Assembly: GCA_036172665.1 (NCBI GenBank)
Contig: CM069876.1
Location: 49,569,001-49,633,000 of the forward strand
Origin: Prosopocoilus inquinatus
Taxonomy: Eukaryota; Arthropoda; Insecta; Coleoptera; Lucanidae
Direction of reading: 5' to 3'
Length of the DNA: 64,000 nucleotides
Each line of letters starts with the position of its first letter. Position 1 is the first letter of the stretch. A program made the translations under genes and the position numbers. Below are positions 21,999-33,773 of the stretch, piece after piece. The notes below the pieces were generated by a model that was given only the letters and a program-made list of their open reading frames with translations, searched no databases and was not told the DNA's origin.

Positions 21999-22219
21999 GC
22001 AAGAGTAACTTGAAACAGCACAGTTTAACACACACCGGCGAGAAACGATTCGGCTGCAATCTATGCGATTACAAGAGCGTGTTCGCTGCAAGCCTCAGGA
22101 ACCACTTGTTGAGGCACAGCGCCGGGAAGATTTTCGCTTGCGATCTTTGCAATTATAAGTGCCGGAAGGACGCCATTTTGAAAAAGCATAAATTAACGCA
22201 TGGACGGAAAACTGTTTAA
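21963..22219 (+). pseudogene. Out-of-frame C-terminal fingers of unit 10
   Basis: This stretch holds a finger whose first half is cut, then two complete fingers (CNLCDYKS..., CDLCNYKC...) and a GRKTV tail matching unit 11 (ERKTV) and unit 12 (QRKTI). It lies in a different frame from unit 10. A further linker relic (ACACACCGGAGCTAAGCC) is at 22270. Confidence 0.75.
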
Positions 22220-22289
22220 ATCCTGCGAAAATGTTAACTTCCCGAATGTTTGAGAAAGCATAGGATAAGACACACCGGAGCTAAGCCAA

Positions 22290-22990
22290 GCACACAATAT
22301 AAAATTTCTTAATAAAATGTTAAAACAAAAACAACCCCTAGTTCTTAAACATTGCGCCTTCTGTGCGCCGCCACTGCTCATCAGCTGTCTTGATTCTTTA
22401 ACAGAAGATCGTATTTAGAAGTTTCAAATTAATTCTACTCTTTCCGATCACAGGATTTTTTAATTTTTACCGCTCCAGTTTTTTTTTTTTCTCCTCGAGC
22501 TTTCAGTTTATAGGGTTAAGATAACTTAAGCTATTCTTAGGCCCATTGCAGTTTACTTTTCTTCAAGGTTTAGATGGAAGACCACATGAGTGAACCCCAA
22601 CCTTAAGGTTCCCGTTTATATTGTAATAATTTCTGTAATCTTTTGATAGTAGTAATTGTGTCTTGTGTTGCTGCTTTATTATTGTTATTAGTGTATTATT
22701 ATTATTAAAGGAGGTTACGATTTCTTTGTTTTTTTGTATGACTCCATAGGTCCGGAGGAAGGGGGTCCTTATGCGAATGAGTCATTGGCGCCTCCTTCTT
22801 TAAAATGCAACGTGTTTCTAAAGACCTCCTTCATAAGTCGACCTTCTTACAAAATATATCGTTTTTAAAAAAAAAGTACCTACTACCTACTTCCATAGTT
22901 GCCAGATCTTTTTTAATTTGAAAATCTCCTTTATTTTTCGTAAGTTTGCGTTAAAAAATCAATTTCAACAAATTTTTGTTCAACCATTTT
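22290..22990. other. Spacer, unassigned
   Basis: This holds mixed AT-rich sequence with ATT triplet runs (22670-22705) and a short GC-richer piece near 22745-22800. It could be the end of an old retroelement, but I see no coding sequence to support that. Confidence 0.35.
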
Positions 22991-22999
22991 GTAATGCTA

Positions 23000-25460
23000 T
23001 TCATTGTTTTTCTTTTTCTTTTTTTTTTCTTTTAACTTCGCTTGCCCGATTACGTTTCTGTTTTTCTTTTAAATTTACTCTCTTATTATTTAATTTGTTT
23101 CTCGTTTACTTTTTGTTTCCGTTATTCATCGTTCTGTTTCTTGGCCGATCGACTTTTGTTTTAGCTTTGCCGATGTAATGGAAGACGTTCCAGATTGCGG
23201 TTCAATTTTTTTTTTTGGGCGGCTTTGAATCCATCTTTTGTTTCTCTTTTTTTAAACACTTATTTGTTTTTCGTTCGCCTTTCGTTTTCTCGTTACTCAT
23301 CGTCTTTTTTTTCCTTTGGCTGATCGTCTTTTGTTTTAATTTCTCCAATCAAAGACGTTCCAAATTGTGTTGGGTCCCTTAATCTGAAATTTTCATCTTT
23401 TGTTTCCCTTTTATTTAGTCATTTGTTTCTCGTTTACTTTTTGTTTCCGTTGCTCATATCGTTCCGTTTCTTGGCCGATCGACTTTTGTTTTAGCTTTGC
23501 CGATATTATGGAAGGCGTTCCAGATTATTCATTTTTTTTTTTTTTTAGGCGGCTTCGAATCTAACATTTCCATCTTTTGTTTCTCTTTTTTAAAACGCCT
23601 ATTTGTTCTTCGTTCGCCTTTTGTTTTCATTACTCATCGTCTTTTTTTTTTCCTTTGGCTGATCGTCTTTTGTTTTAATTTCTCCAATCGAAGACGTTCC
23701 AAATTGTGTTGGGTCCCTTAATCTGAAATTTTCATCTTTTGTTTCCCTTTTATTTAGTCATTTGTTTCTCGTTTACTTTTTGTTTCCGTTGCTCATATCG
23801 TTCCGTTTCTTGGCCGATCGACTTTTGTTTTAGCTTTGCCGATATTATGGAAGGCGTTCCAGATTATTCATTTTTTTTTTTTTTAGGCGGCTTTGAATCT
23901 AACATTTCCATCTTTTGTTTCTCTTTTTTAAAACGCCTATTTGTTCTTCGTTCGCCTTTTGTTTTCATTACTCATCGTCTTTTTTTTTTCCTTTGGCTGA
24001 TCGTCTTTTGTTTTAATTTCGCCAATGAAGACGTTCCAAATTGTGTTGGGTCTCTTAATCTGAAATTTTCATCTTTTGTTTCCCTTTTATTTAGTCATTT
24101 GCTTCTCGTTCACTTTTTGTTTCCGTTGCTCATATCGTTCTGTTTCTTGGCCGATCGACTTTTGTTTTAGCTTTGCCGATATTATGGAAGGCGTTCCAGA
24201 TTATTCAAGTTTTTTTTTTGGGCGGCTTCGAATCTAACATTTCCATCTTTTGTTTCTCTTTTTTAAAACACCTATTTGTTCTTCGTTCGCCTTTTGTTTT
24301 CATTACTCATCGCCTTTTTTTTTCTTTGGCTGATCGTCTTTTGTTTTAATTTCGCCAATCGAAGACGTTCCAAATTGTGTTCGGTCCCTTAATCTGAAAT
24401 TTTCATCTTTTGTTTCCCTTTTCTTTAGTCATTTGTTTCTCGTTCACTTTTTGTTTCCGTTGCTCATATCGTTCTGTTTCTTGGCCGATCGACTTTTGTT
24501 TTAGCTTTGCCGATATTATGGAAGGCGTTCCAGATTATTCAATTTTTTTTTTAGGCGGCTTCGAATCTAACATTTCCATCTTTTGTTTCTCTTTTTTAAA
24601 ACGCCTATTTGTTCTTCGTTCGCCTTTCGTTTTCATTACTCATCGTCTTTTTTTTTTCTTTGGCTGATCGTCTTTTGTTTTAATTTCGCCAATTGAAGAC
24701 GTTCCAAATTGTATTCGGTCCCTTAATCTGAAATTTTCATCTTTTGTTTCCCTTTTCTTTAGTCATTTGCTTCTCGTTCACTTTTTGTTTCCGTTGCTCA
24801 TATCGTTCTGTTTCTTGGCCGATCGACTTTTGTTTTAGCTTTGCCGATATTATGGAAGGCGTTCCAGATTATTCAATTTTTTTTTTTAGGCGGCTTCGAA
24901 TCTAACATTTCCATCTTTTGTTTCTCTTTTTTAAAACGCCTATTTGTTCTTCGTTCGCCTTTTGTTTTCATTACTCATCGTCTTTTTTTTTCTTTGGCTG
25001 ATCGTCTTTTGTTTTAATGTCGCCAACTGAAGGCGTTCCAAATTGTGTTGGGTTCCTTATTTCTTAGTCTGAAATTTTCATCTTTTGTTTCCTTGTTTTT
25101 CTTTTTCTTTTTTAGTCATTTGTTTGTTTCCTATTTGTCGTTCGTTTGCTTCCCCGTGATTTTTTTTTTGTTGCGTTTAACGGGCGGTCGTCTTTTGTTT
25201 TAATGTCGAAGTTTGCAGGCGTTTTGAAATTTTCGTTTTTTTTTATCAGAAAGGCATTTTCGCACCGCTCGTTTCTTTTTTTTCTTCAACATTCGTTCGC
25301 TTTCCGTTTGTCATTTGTTTCCCTTTGATTTTTTTTTTGTTTCCGTTCATCGGCCGTCCGTCTTTTGTTTTAACTTTGCCAATAATTGGAAGACGTTCCA
25401 GATTGTTCATTTTTTTTTTAAACGGCTTTAATATAGCATTTTCGTCTTTTGTTTATTTTT
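23000..25460. repeat. T-rich dimeric satellite, ~334-bp period
   Basis: CCGATATTATGGAAGGCGTT recurs at about 23501, 23840, 24178, 24511 and 24845, with a diverged copy at 23171, a period of 330-339 bp. Each period has two related halves of about 165 bases. Both carry GATCG(A/T)CTTTTGTTTTA followed by GCC(A/G)AT and GAAG(A/G)CGTTCCA(A/G)ATT. The edges are diverged. The phenylalanine-rich open frames here are by-products of the T-runs. Confidence 0.85.
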
Positions 25461-25954
25461 TTAAAACACTTACATAACAATTGGTTTATACATTTTTATT
25501 GAAAAAAGAAAAAAAAAAGACTTGAGAAACCATATAACAAAATATTTTGCTTTTGTTTTTTTTTTTGTTCATACGTCAATTGTGCTCTATTGGTCTTCAC
25601 ATTCGACTGCTTCTTGTTTCTCGTTTGTTTTTCATTTATTTAATTGTAATGTCGCCAATTAAGATACAATTCTAATTCACGGCGTGCTTTTTTTTATAAT
25701 CGATTTAATCGTAACCGCCGATTTTTTGTGTTTAATTTAATTTAAACTTTGTGTTTCAAGATTTAAAGATTCTAGTCGGCGTTGACGAGTTGAAAGAATA
25801 ATTCTTGGAACAGGTCAATTTTTATTTTTAATGCCGCACATTACAAAGAGGTTTCTTTGACTTTTTTATTATTTGTGGAGGGGGGGGGGCGGGCGGTGAA
25901 ACAACCCCTAGCTATATTTTTTTTAATGGAAGGGTACGTAGAGTATTATTTTTT

Positions 25955-26545
25955 CTTAAAGATTGTGTTCAGCTTGGAATACAACTACGTTTCTGAAAAG
26001 GGAAAAAATAAAAATAAAGTTTTTTGCTAAAACTGTTTTTAATGTTAAAAATTCCTCCAAAAACTCCATTTTTCTGTTATTTAATGAGAAGACATGGCAT
26101 TCCATGCGTCGAATTGTTGCGATCAGCCAATAGATGGCGCTGCCAATACACTATTTAGCTAACTTAAAAAAAAAAAGATTGGTAATACTGAGTTTTCTGA
26201 CGTTCTCGGCTATTTTGAATGGGCAGTAAAAAAGAAACCACTCAAAATAGCTGAGAACGCCCGAGAACCCAGTATCACCAATCTTTTTTCTTTTTTTTTT
26301 TTTGAAGTTAACTAAATAGTGTAGTGGCAGCGCCATCTATTGGCTGATCGCAACAATACGACGTATAGAATGCTACTTCTTCTCATCAAGTAACAAAAAC
26401 CTAAAGTTCCTAAATTTTTAATGTAAAAAAGGTTTTAGAAAGAAACTTTATTTTTATTTATTTTTTTTCCCTCTTACTGTTTAAGAAAAATAAAAAAAGA
26501 TAGAAACGTAGTTGTATTCCAAACTGAACAAGCTTTAAGTAAGAA
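25955..26545. mobile_element. Long foldback (inverted repeat) element
   Basis: Left and right arms of nearly 290 bases are reverse complements around a short loop near 26225-26245. TTGGAATACAACTACGTTTC (left, ~25975) pairs with GAAACGTAGTTGTATTCCAA (right, ~26503). Further in, GATCAGCCAATAGATGGCGC pairs with GCGCCATCTATTGGCTGATC. A G-run (25877-25895) and a C-run (26556-26563) just outside also oppose each other. No coding sequence is visible. It is either a foldback transposon or two MITEs head to head. Confidence 0.8.
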
Positions 26546-26878
26546 AAAAAAAATTACCCCCCACGTAAACTGAGCTGAATAACTGAAAAATAACAAAAAC
26601 TTTATTATTTTCAACTTTAGAGAAAAATATTATTCTTTATAAAATCTGGTTTTCTCTAAAAAAAAAAAAAAGAAAACTGAAAACAAAAGAATCTATCTTC
26701 GTTTTTGTTGCTTGCTTGAATTGTTGCTCTCCTAGATTTATAACTGTAACTATGTCCATTGTTACAAAATAAATATCTATCTATCCCCTCCCCCCCTACC
26801 CCGCCCCCAAATTACCATTACCAACCCAACTTATCCATTACCAGAACGTGCGTGTTATTAAAGTCAGTCTTGTTTCAG

Positions 26879-28439
26879 TTTTCGACGGACCTCCAAAACT
26901 GAAACCGCAGAAGAAAAATCATTGGAATGTCGCATATGCAATTCTAAATTTGAAACTCAGGCGTGTTTCAAAGCGCACGTCATGACACACGCCGACGAGA
27001 AGCAGTTGAAATGCACCGTCTGCAATCACGAGTTCCGGCGAGTCGGCGGCCTAGCACGTCACGTGCTCAAACACGCCCGGGACACCTCGCCCCTCAAGTG
27101 TAACATCTGCGATTACGAATGCGCCACGCGTCAGTACTTGAAAAGGCACGCGTTAACACACACCGACGAAAAGCCGTTCAGCTGCGATCTCTGCGACTAC
27201 AAGTGCCGAAGCAAGGAACTGATGAAAGTGCACAAGCTAAACCACACCGGCGACAAACCGTTCAGCTGTAAGATTTGCGACGTGAAGTTTCTGACGAAGA
27301 AGAATTTGAAACAGCACGTATTAATACACACCGGCGAAAAACCGTTCGGCTGTGACCTTTGCGATTACAAAACCATCAACGCGGGAAGCGTGAAACGACA
27401 CAGGTCAACGCACACGGGCGAGAAACCTTTCGCCTGCGATCTTTGCGATTACAAATGTCGAGCGAGAGAATCTCTGAGACTGCATAAGCTAAAACACACC
27501 GGTGATAAGCCTCTGCGTTGCGCGATTTGCAATTTCAAGTGTTCGTACCGCTACAACTTAGAAGTGCACGTGTCAACGCACACCGGCGAAAAACCATACA
27601 GTTGCGACCTCTGCGATTATAAGTGCACACAAGCCGCGAGTTTAAAACAGCACAGATTAAGACACACCGGCGAGAAACCTTTCGCTTGCGATCTCTGCGA
27701 TTATAAGTGCCGAGATTCCGGAAACTTGAAGAAGCACATGTCGGTGCACACCGGCGAGAGGCCGTTCAGTTGCAATCTTTGCGATTACAAGAGCGTATAC
27801 TCCGGGAACCTGAAGGCGCATAAATTAGTGCACACCGGCGAGAAGCCTTTTGCCTGCGAACTCTGCGATTTCAGGTCGCGAAGGAAGGAATCTTTGAGAC
27901 TGCACACGCTGAAACATACGGGCGAGAAGCCTCTGCGTTGCGCGACTTGCAGCTTCAAGTGTACGTACAGGTATAATTTGGAAGTGCACGAGTTAACGCA
28001 CACCGGCGAGAAACCGTTCAGCTGTGACCTGTACGATTATAAATGCGCGCAGGCCGGAAGTTTGAAGCAGCACATGTTGAAACACGCCAGCGAGAAACCG
28101 CTGGCCTGCGATCTCTGCGATTTCAAGTGCCGGCACGGAGCGTCTTTGAAACTGCATAAGCTGCAGCACGGCGGTGATAAACCGTTTGGCTGTACGACTT
28201 GCGATGCTAGATTCGTAAGCAAGAAGGCCTTGAAGCAGCACGTTTTGATACACACCGGCGAAAAACTGTTCGCTTGTGATGTTTGCAATTACAAGAGCGT
28301 ATTCGCCGGAAACCTCAAGAGACATTTGCTGAAGCACACCGGCGAGAAGACTTTCGCTTGCGATCTTTGCGATTATCAATGCAGAAAGAACGTGACCTTG
28401 AAGAAGCACAAGTTAGCACACGAACGGAAAACTGTTTAA
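26879..28439 (+). CDS. C2H2 zinc-finger terminal exon, unit 11 (17 intact + 1 mutated finger)
   Basis: The acceptor CTTGTTTCAG ends at 26878, and phase 2 begins FRRTSKTETAEEKSLEC. About 519 residues carry 18 finger positions. Finger 14 reads CDLYDYKC: the second zinc Cys is Tyr (TAC at 28032-28034). Fingers 7-9 and 12-14 are near copies (RARESLRLH, SYRYNLEVH, TQAASLKQH versus RRKESLRLH, TYRYNLEVH, AQAGSLKQH), an internal triplet duplication. The tail is ERKTV. The first Met ends finger 1. Confidence 0.89.
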
Positions 28440-28557
28440 ATGTGGTTCTTATGATTGTAAACATTGACTTGCCAAACATTTTGAGAGAACAATGCATTCA
28501 TTCAATTACAGTTAAAACTAAAGGCGGCTATGTTTTTTTTCTTTTCTATGATTCAAC

Positions 28558-29252
28558 CAGTGGCGTAGTAGTGGGGGTTGCAGGGATTGAAAAGCAACCA
28601 GGTTCCAACAAGCCTTTATGATATTAAAATAGTTCGAAGCCAAGAAATTAAATTACTTGTCCGGCAAACAAGTAATAACTGATTTTTGTTTTATTACCAG
28701 GGAAAAGAATTAGGGCCACTTTCTTCTGCGAACGGTCCGAACATTTAATTAATCCGACTCTATCCAATCCAGCCTCGCCCACAATAATTTCTGCGCAGTC
28801 CGAACGCTCGCCTTGCACTTCTCCCCGCCCACTCAATAATAATTCGATGGATGCATCGCAGCCACCAAACGGTGGCAGGTCGGCTTAAAAGGCGTCCAGA
28901 ACTATGCGGCCCGAATTCTCTTCCCCGCTTATTACTCTTGGAGTTACTCTTATAGTTAGATAATTAACACGACGTCAAGGTTCAAAAATTCAAAAAATAA
29001 ACTAGATTTTGGTGCAATGGGAAATAAAAACTCTCCGCCTGATCCCACCGCTGCCACCAAAGATGTAGCAGACGGATTAAACAATGATACAACGTGCTTT
29101 AATTTTTCTTCGCGCATATAATGAAGTGTCACACGTACTTCCGCACACTTGCTTGACTACTCTAAATTCAGCCGCCCTGTCGCTTGTGAATGATGAGTGA
29201 CTCCCAGTAAAATTTCGCAACTCGGGGACCTTGACTTCTAGTTACGCCACTG
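28558..29252. mobile_element. hAT-like non-autonomous element (host of nested MITE)
   Basis: Ends are CAGTGGCGTA (left) and TACGCCACTG (right), a perfect 10-bp inverted repeat of a common hAT type, about 695 bp apart. The flanking 8-mers match only partly, so a target duplication is not proven. A second MITE is inserted inside. It has no transposase frame. Confidence 0.6.
28698..28927. mobile_element. hAT-type MITE, copy 2 (nested)
   Basis: This 230-bp element is similar to 16575-16783, with ends CAGGGAAAAGAATTAGGGCC and GGCCCGAATTCTCTTCCCCG. Flanks TTTATTAC and CTTATTAC match at 7 of 8 bases. It shares internal words with copy 1, such as AATTTCTGCG. Confidence 0.8.
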
Positions 29253-30010
29253 GACACTACAGTTATGGACAACCATTCTCTGATCTTGCATTGCGTGTCG
29301 CCAACTTTACAACAGAAATCACAACTTATGTTAGTCAGGAATTCGTTTGAACTAAATTAAGAATAAATTTACTTAAGTATCATGATAGAAGAAATAATGA
29401 TGTAAAATGGACGCCCGCAACTCCCGACTCATTATCTTAGGCTCAACTCCTGCGCATTACATCATAAACTCAAATTAGTTTGATTATGCGGAAATCGGCT
29501 CACCCAAATCATATAACTATCGCCCGTTTAGGACTCCTAATCAGTTCGATAACTGACCTTGCGGCAGTGAGCGAGCCTATTTTTTAATCAAGTGTAAGTG
29601 TGGCTTCTCTTCTCATGTAATTTATATTTGAAATTCTAATAAATGTTTTTTTTTTTATTGTAATTACTAATCCTGAGTGTGGCCGTCAAGCCCTAAGTAA
29701 TCGTTTCTTGAAATTTCAAGTTAACTTCTAGTGCTTCACGTCGCCTTGAGCTCGCGCCGAATCAGCATCCGCAACCTAAAAATACTCCGGTGCACACGAG
29801 CTCCGCTGGCTCCGGGAATCATACATAACCCAGACGCCGATGAAAGCCAAAATAATTTTCTTTAGCTCTTGAAATGTTGCCTGCCTGAATACAAAGGGTT
29901 GGTCGTTCGTTGATTGGGCGGCGGCAGAGCGCAGCTTAGGCTGAACCCCACCAACAAAAACAAAGACGTTTATAATTATTATTATTATTAACTGTACTGT
30001 TTTGTTTCAG
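29253..30010. other. Spacer, possible retroelement remains
   Basis: Moderately GC-rich non-coding sequence at 29400-29740 contains AAGTGTAAGTGTG (also at 1509 in the LTR-like segment) and an AATAAATG with a T-run near 29639. This may be another LTR relic. The final 80 bases lead into the unit 12 acceptor. Confidence 0.35.
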
Positions 30011-31418
30011 ATTTCGAAAGGCTTTCAAATCCAAACCAGCAAAGAAAAAAGCATTCGAATGTCGCATATGCAATTCCAAATTTAAAACTCAGGCGTTATT
30101 AAAAATGCACGTCATGACACACGCCGACGAGAAGCAGTTGAAATGCGCCGTCTGCAATTACAAGTTCCGGCGAGCCGGCTGCCTAGCACGGCACGTGCTC
30201 AAACACGCCCGGGACCCCGTCATGCTCAAGTGTAACATCTGCGATTTCAAAAGCAGGACACGTCACTACTTGAAGCAACACGTATTAATACACACCGATG
30301 AGAAGCCCTTTCGCTGCAATCTTTGCGATTACAAATGCCGATTCACCCAGAATTTAAAGTCGCACATGTCGAAGCACACCGGCGAGAAACGGTTCAAATG
30401 TGCCCAGTGCGATAGCAAATTCCGCCACGCCCACGACCTGAAACTCCACGTGACGCGGCACACCGGCGGAAAGCGTTACGACTGCGCGATTTGCGATTTT
30501 AAGTGTCGATGGAAGGTGACCTTGAAGCGGCACGTAATTACGCACGTCAGCGAGAAACCCGACGGGAAGCTCTTTTTCGCTTGCGAGCTTTGCGAGTACA
30601 GGTGCCGCGACAGGAACGCCTTGAAGGTGCACACGGTGAAACACATCGGCGTGAAACCGTTCTGTTGTAAAATTTGCGGCGTCATGTGCCTGCACAAGAG
30701 AAGCTTGAAAGAGCACATGTTAACACACGGCGACGAAAAACCATTCAGCTGCGACCTCTGCGATTTTAAATGCGTGCAAGCCGGAAGTTTGAAACGGCAC
30801 GTGTTGAGGCACACCGGCGAGAAGCCTTTCGCCTGCGATCTTTGCGATTACAAGTGCCGCCAGAAAGATTATTTGAAATTGCACAAGGCGAAACACGCCG
30901 GCGATAAGCGCTTTCGCTGTAAGATCTGCGACGCCAAGTGCCTGCACGAGAGGACCTTGAAAACGCACATGTTGATGCACAACGGCGAAAACCTGTTAGG
31001 CTGCGAACTTTGCGATTACAAGACGCGATACAAGGTTTTGTTGAAGGGGCACATGTCGGTGCACACGGGCGAAAAGCCGTTCGGCTGTGATTTTTGCGAG
31101 TATAAAACCGTGAACGCGGGAAATCTGAAACGGCACGTGTTGACACACACCGGCGTAAAACCGTTCAGTTGCGATCTATGCGATTACAAGGCCGCAGACG
31201 CTGGAACCTTTAAGAAACACAAGCTGAAGCATACCGGCGAGAAACCGTTCGGCTGTGATCTTTGCGATTATAGAACCGTAAATGCGGGGAATCTGACGCG
31301 ACACAGGTTAACACACACCAGCGAGAAACCTTTCGCTTGCGATCTTTGCGATTATAGAAGCCAGAGGAACGCAAACTTGAAGAAGCACAGATTAGTACAT
31401 CAGCGAAAAACGATTTAA
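30011..31418 (+). CDS. C2H2 zinc-finger terminal exon, unit 12 (16 fingers)
   Basis: The acceptor TTTTGTTTCAG ends at 30010, and phase 2 begins FRKAFKSKPAKKKAFEC. About 468 residues carry 16 fingers with the subfamily head. Linker 6-7 is extended (VSEKPDGKLFFA) at the same position as in unit 9. Fingers 13-15 alternate NAGNLKRH, DAGTFKKH and NAGNLTRH, with Thr/Ala instead of Cys at the core position. The tail is QRKTI. The first Met is in the head finger (LKMHVMTH). Confidence 0.89.
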
Positions 31419-31807
31419 ATGACAAACGTTTGAGAAAGCACGATTTATTATTTAATAAATGCTTTTATTATTTTAAATAATTAAGGATTAATTAATTAAT
31501 TAAGGATAAATCGCAAAAAAATTGTTTCTCATCGAATTTTCAAGGACAATATCGCGTGAATAAAATTTTCCATCTGAAACACACTACTATACAGTGTCAT
31601 CCAAAACTGTACCTGTACAATTTCCATCCCGCTTTTAAATAGGGTATCAAAAGTTCGCTGTTTGTAAAATAATTATGTAGATATAGTAAACTAAATTAAA
31701 AAATTAATTACTACGCACTCTCCTAGAATTTCGTTTGTCACCCCACCCCTCCCTCCCCCCAACATATCCATCACCAGAACGTGCTTTTAAAATCACTTTT
31801 GTTTCAG
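31419..31807. other. 3' flank of unit 12 and 5' flank of unit 13
   Basis: 31420-31690 repeats the 20420-20715 segment. A C-rich tract (31740-31757) is followed by CCCCAACATATCC, a variant of the conserved pre-acceptor motif, and CCAGAACGTGCTTTT as before unit 11. Confidence 0.6.
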
Positions 31808-32993
31808 ATCCCGACGGACTTTCAAAACCGAAACGCCAGACGAAAACTCGTTCGAATGTCACATATGCAGTTCTAAATTTAAAACTGGCGCGCATTTCAA
31901 AAGACACGTCATGACGCACGCCGACGAGAAGCAGTTGAAATGCACCGTCTGCAAGTACAAGTACAAGTTCCGGCGAGCCGGCGGCCTGGCGCGGCACATG
32001 CTCAAACACGCCCAGGACACCATGCTCAAGTGTAAAATCTGCGATCACGTGTGCACCACACGTCGCTACCTGAAAGAGCACATATTAATACACACCGACG
32101 AGAAGCCCTTTCGCTGCAATCTCTGCGATTACAAGAGCCGATTTGCCCGAAACTTAAAGCAACACGTGTTGAAACACGTCGACGAGAAGCGGTTCAGATG
32201 CGCTCATTGCGATCGCAAGTTCCGCTACGCCTACGACTTAAAAGCGCACGTGATGACACACACCGGCGAAAAGCGTTTCCATTGCGCGACGTGCGATTTT
32301 AGATGCCGATCTAGGGTAACCTTGAAAAAGCATAGCTGCATACGCGCTTCTAAATGCCGGGAGGAAAAGACTTTGAAGGTAACGCACACCGACGAGAAAC
32401 CGTTCGCTTGCGATCTTTGCGACTTCAGGAGCGTAAACAAGAAGAGCTTGAAAAACCACGCGCTAACGCACACCGGCGAGAAACCATTCAGCTGTAATCT
32501 ATGCGATTACCGATGCACATTCAAGTACAGCCTGAAAAAGCACGCGTTAATACACACCGGAGAGAAACCGTTCGGCTGTGATCTTTGCGATTACAGGTGC
32601 CGAGGGGCCGGGGGATTGAAACTGCACAGGCGGAAGCACACCGGCGAGAAGCCTTTCGCCTGCGATCTCTGCGATTACAGATGCCGAAACAAGGAGTATT
32701 TGAAGGCGCACGTGGTGAAACACACCGGCGACAAGCCGTTTTGTTGCGAGATTTGCGGCGGCGAGTTCGCGAGCAGGAACTCCCTGAGGCAGCACACTCT
32801 GATACACGCCGGGGAGAAACCGTTCGGCTGTGATCTCTGCGATTACAAGAGCGTAAAGGCGGGAAGTTTGAAGCAGCACAGCTTGGTGCACACCGGCGAG
32901 AGGCCCTTCGCGTGCGATCTATGCGATTACAAGTGTCGCAAGAACGTGAGCCTGAAAAGGCACAAGTTAACGCATCGACGAGAAGCCGTTTAA
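31808..32993 (+). CDS. C2H2 zinc-finger terminal exon, unit 13 (12 fingers + fused finger)
   Basis: The acceptor TTTTGTTTCAG ends at 31807, and phase 2 begins SRRTFKTETPDENSFEC. About 394 residues follow. Finger 2 contains a two-residue micro-duplication (KYKYKF), giving C-x2-C-x14-H. Finger 6 (CATCDFRC...KKH) is not closed by a normal second His. It runs into SCIRASKCREEKTLKVTH, which looks like two fingers collapsed into one by deletion. The seven fingers that follow are regular. The tail is RREAV. About 140 bases of 3' flank resemble those of unit 14. Confidence 0.87.
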
Positions 32994-33049
32994 GTGTGAT
33001 TGTGTTGCAGATAGATGTACGGTCGAACGAAAAAGTAATGTCACCGCGG

Positions 33050-33215
33050 CAAGATGTAAACGCGTAGCTTGTCCGTTGTGGTCACCACAACAAGTAAGCG
33101 GCGGCGCTCAGGAGCGCGTGAGCCTAAATAAGTACAAATTAAAAACGTACGGGCGAGAAGCCAGCCAATTTAAATGTGACAGTTGCAAACGCATGAGAAA
33201 GTTACCCGACGCTGA
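33050..33215 (+). pseudogene. Zinc-finger relic in duplicated 3' flank
   Basis: AAGTAATGTCACC...GGTCACC...CAAGTAAGCGGC(GGC)GCTCAG is similar to 38186-38250 after unit 14. It is followed by a decayed finger (LNKYKLKTYGREASQFKCDSCKR). Confidence 0.5.
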
Positions 33216-33773
33216 TAGTTACAAGCAGACATCGGAATGACATATTTTGACGTCATAAAGTTCTAATAACTGTACCATCATGAGTGTCACTGCGTACATC
33301 AATTTCAAAGTCAGAGCACCGCCGCCGCCGCCGGATTATTCCGGAAAGTATGAAAATGAATTACAAATCAAGTTTACCTCCATTTCGTATGCAAATGACG
33401 CGTTATTGATGACGTCAAAATATGTGATTCCGATCTTTAGTTATGAGGAGTGTTTGTGCAGAATCGCTGACTGATTTAAGAACGTCAAAACCGGTCGGTG
33501 GCCCATCGAAATAACGATCGATTTTAACAGTACGACTTTGATAAATGAATGCTTTTGTATTGCAAGTCGCCGCCAACTTTATAAAAAAAAGAAATTTGTA
33601 CATCAGCTACTTTAATCAGGAATTCGTTTGAAAACGCTGTACAACAAGTACAATTAGAAAAAAATTATTTAAATACAAGAGTCTTTCATGTAACTCAAAT
33701 TAATCCTAATACACATTCATGGGTTTGTAATTTACTATTTATAAGTATGTTTTGCATTCAATTGTTATAATTA

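Noticed and set aside
23739..24667. Phe-rich open frames of 85-143 codons in the 23-25.5 kb satellite
   Set aside because: They repeat with the satellite monomer and consist of T-run codons (F, L, S).
29580..29720. Possible second solo LTR (AAGTGTAAGTGTG, AATAAATG, T-run)
   Set aside because: No matching ends or target duplication could be defined; noted only in the spacer entry.
33280..33474. Open frame of 64 codons with a Pro run
   Set aside because: Starts with ATG but has no domain, no clear regulatory context and no similarity to neighbours; a CCG repeat keeps it open.
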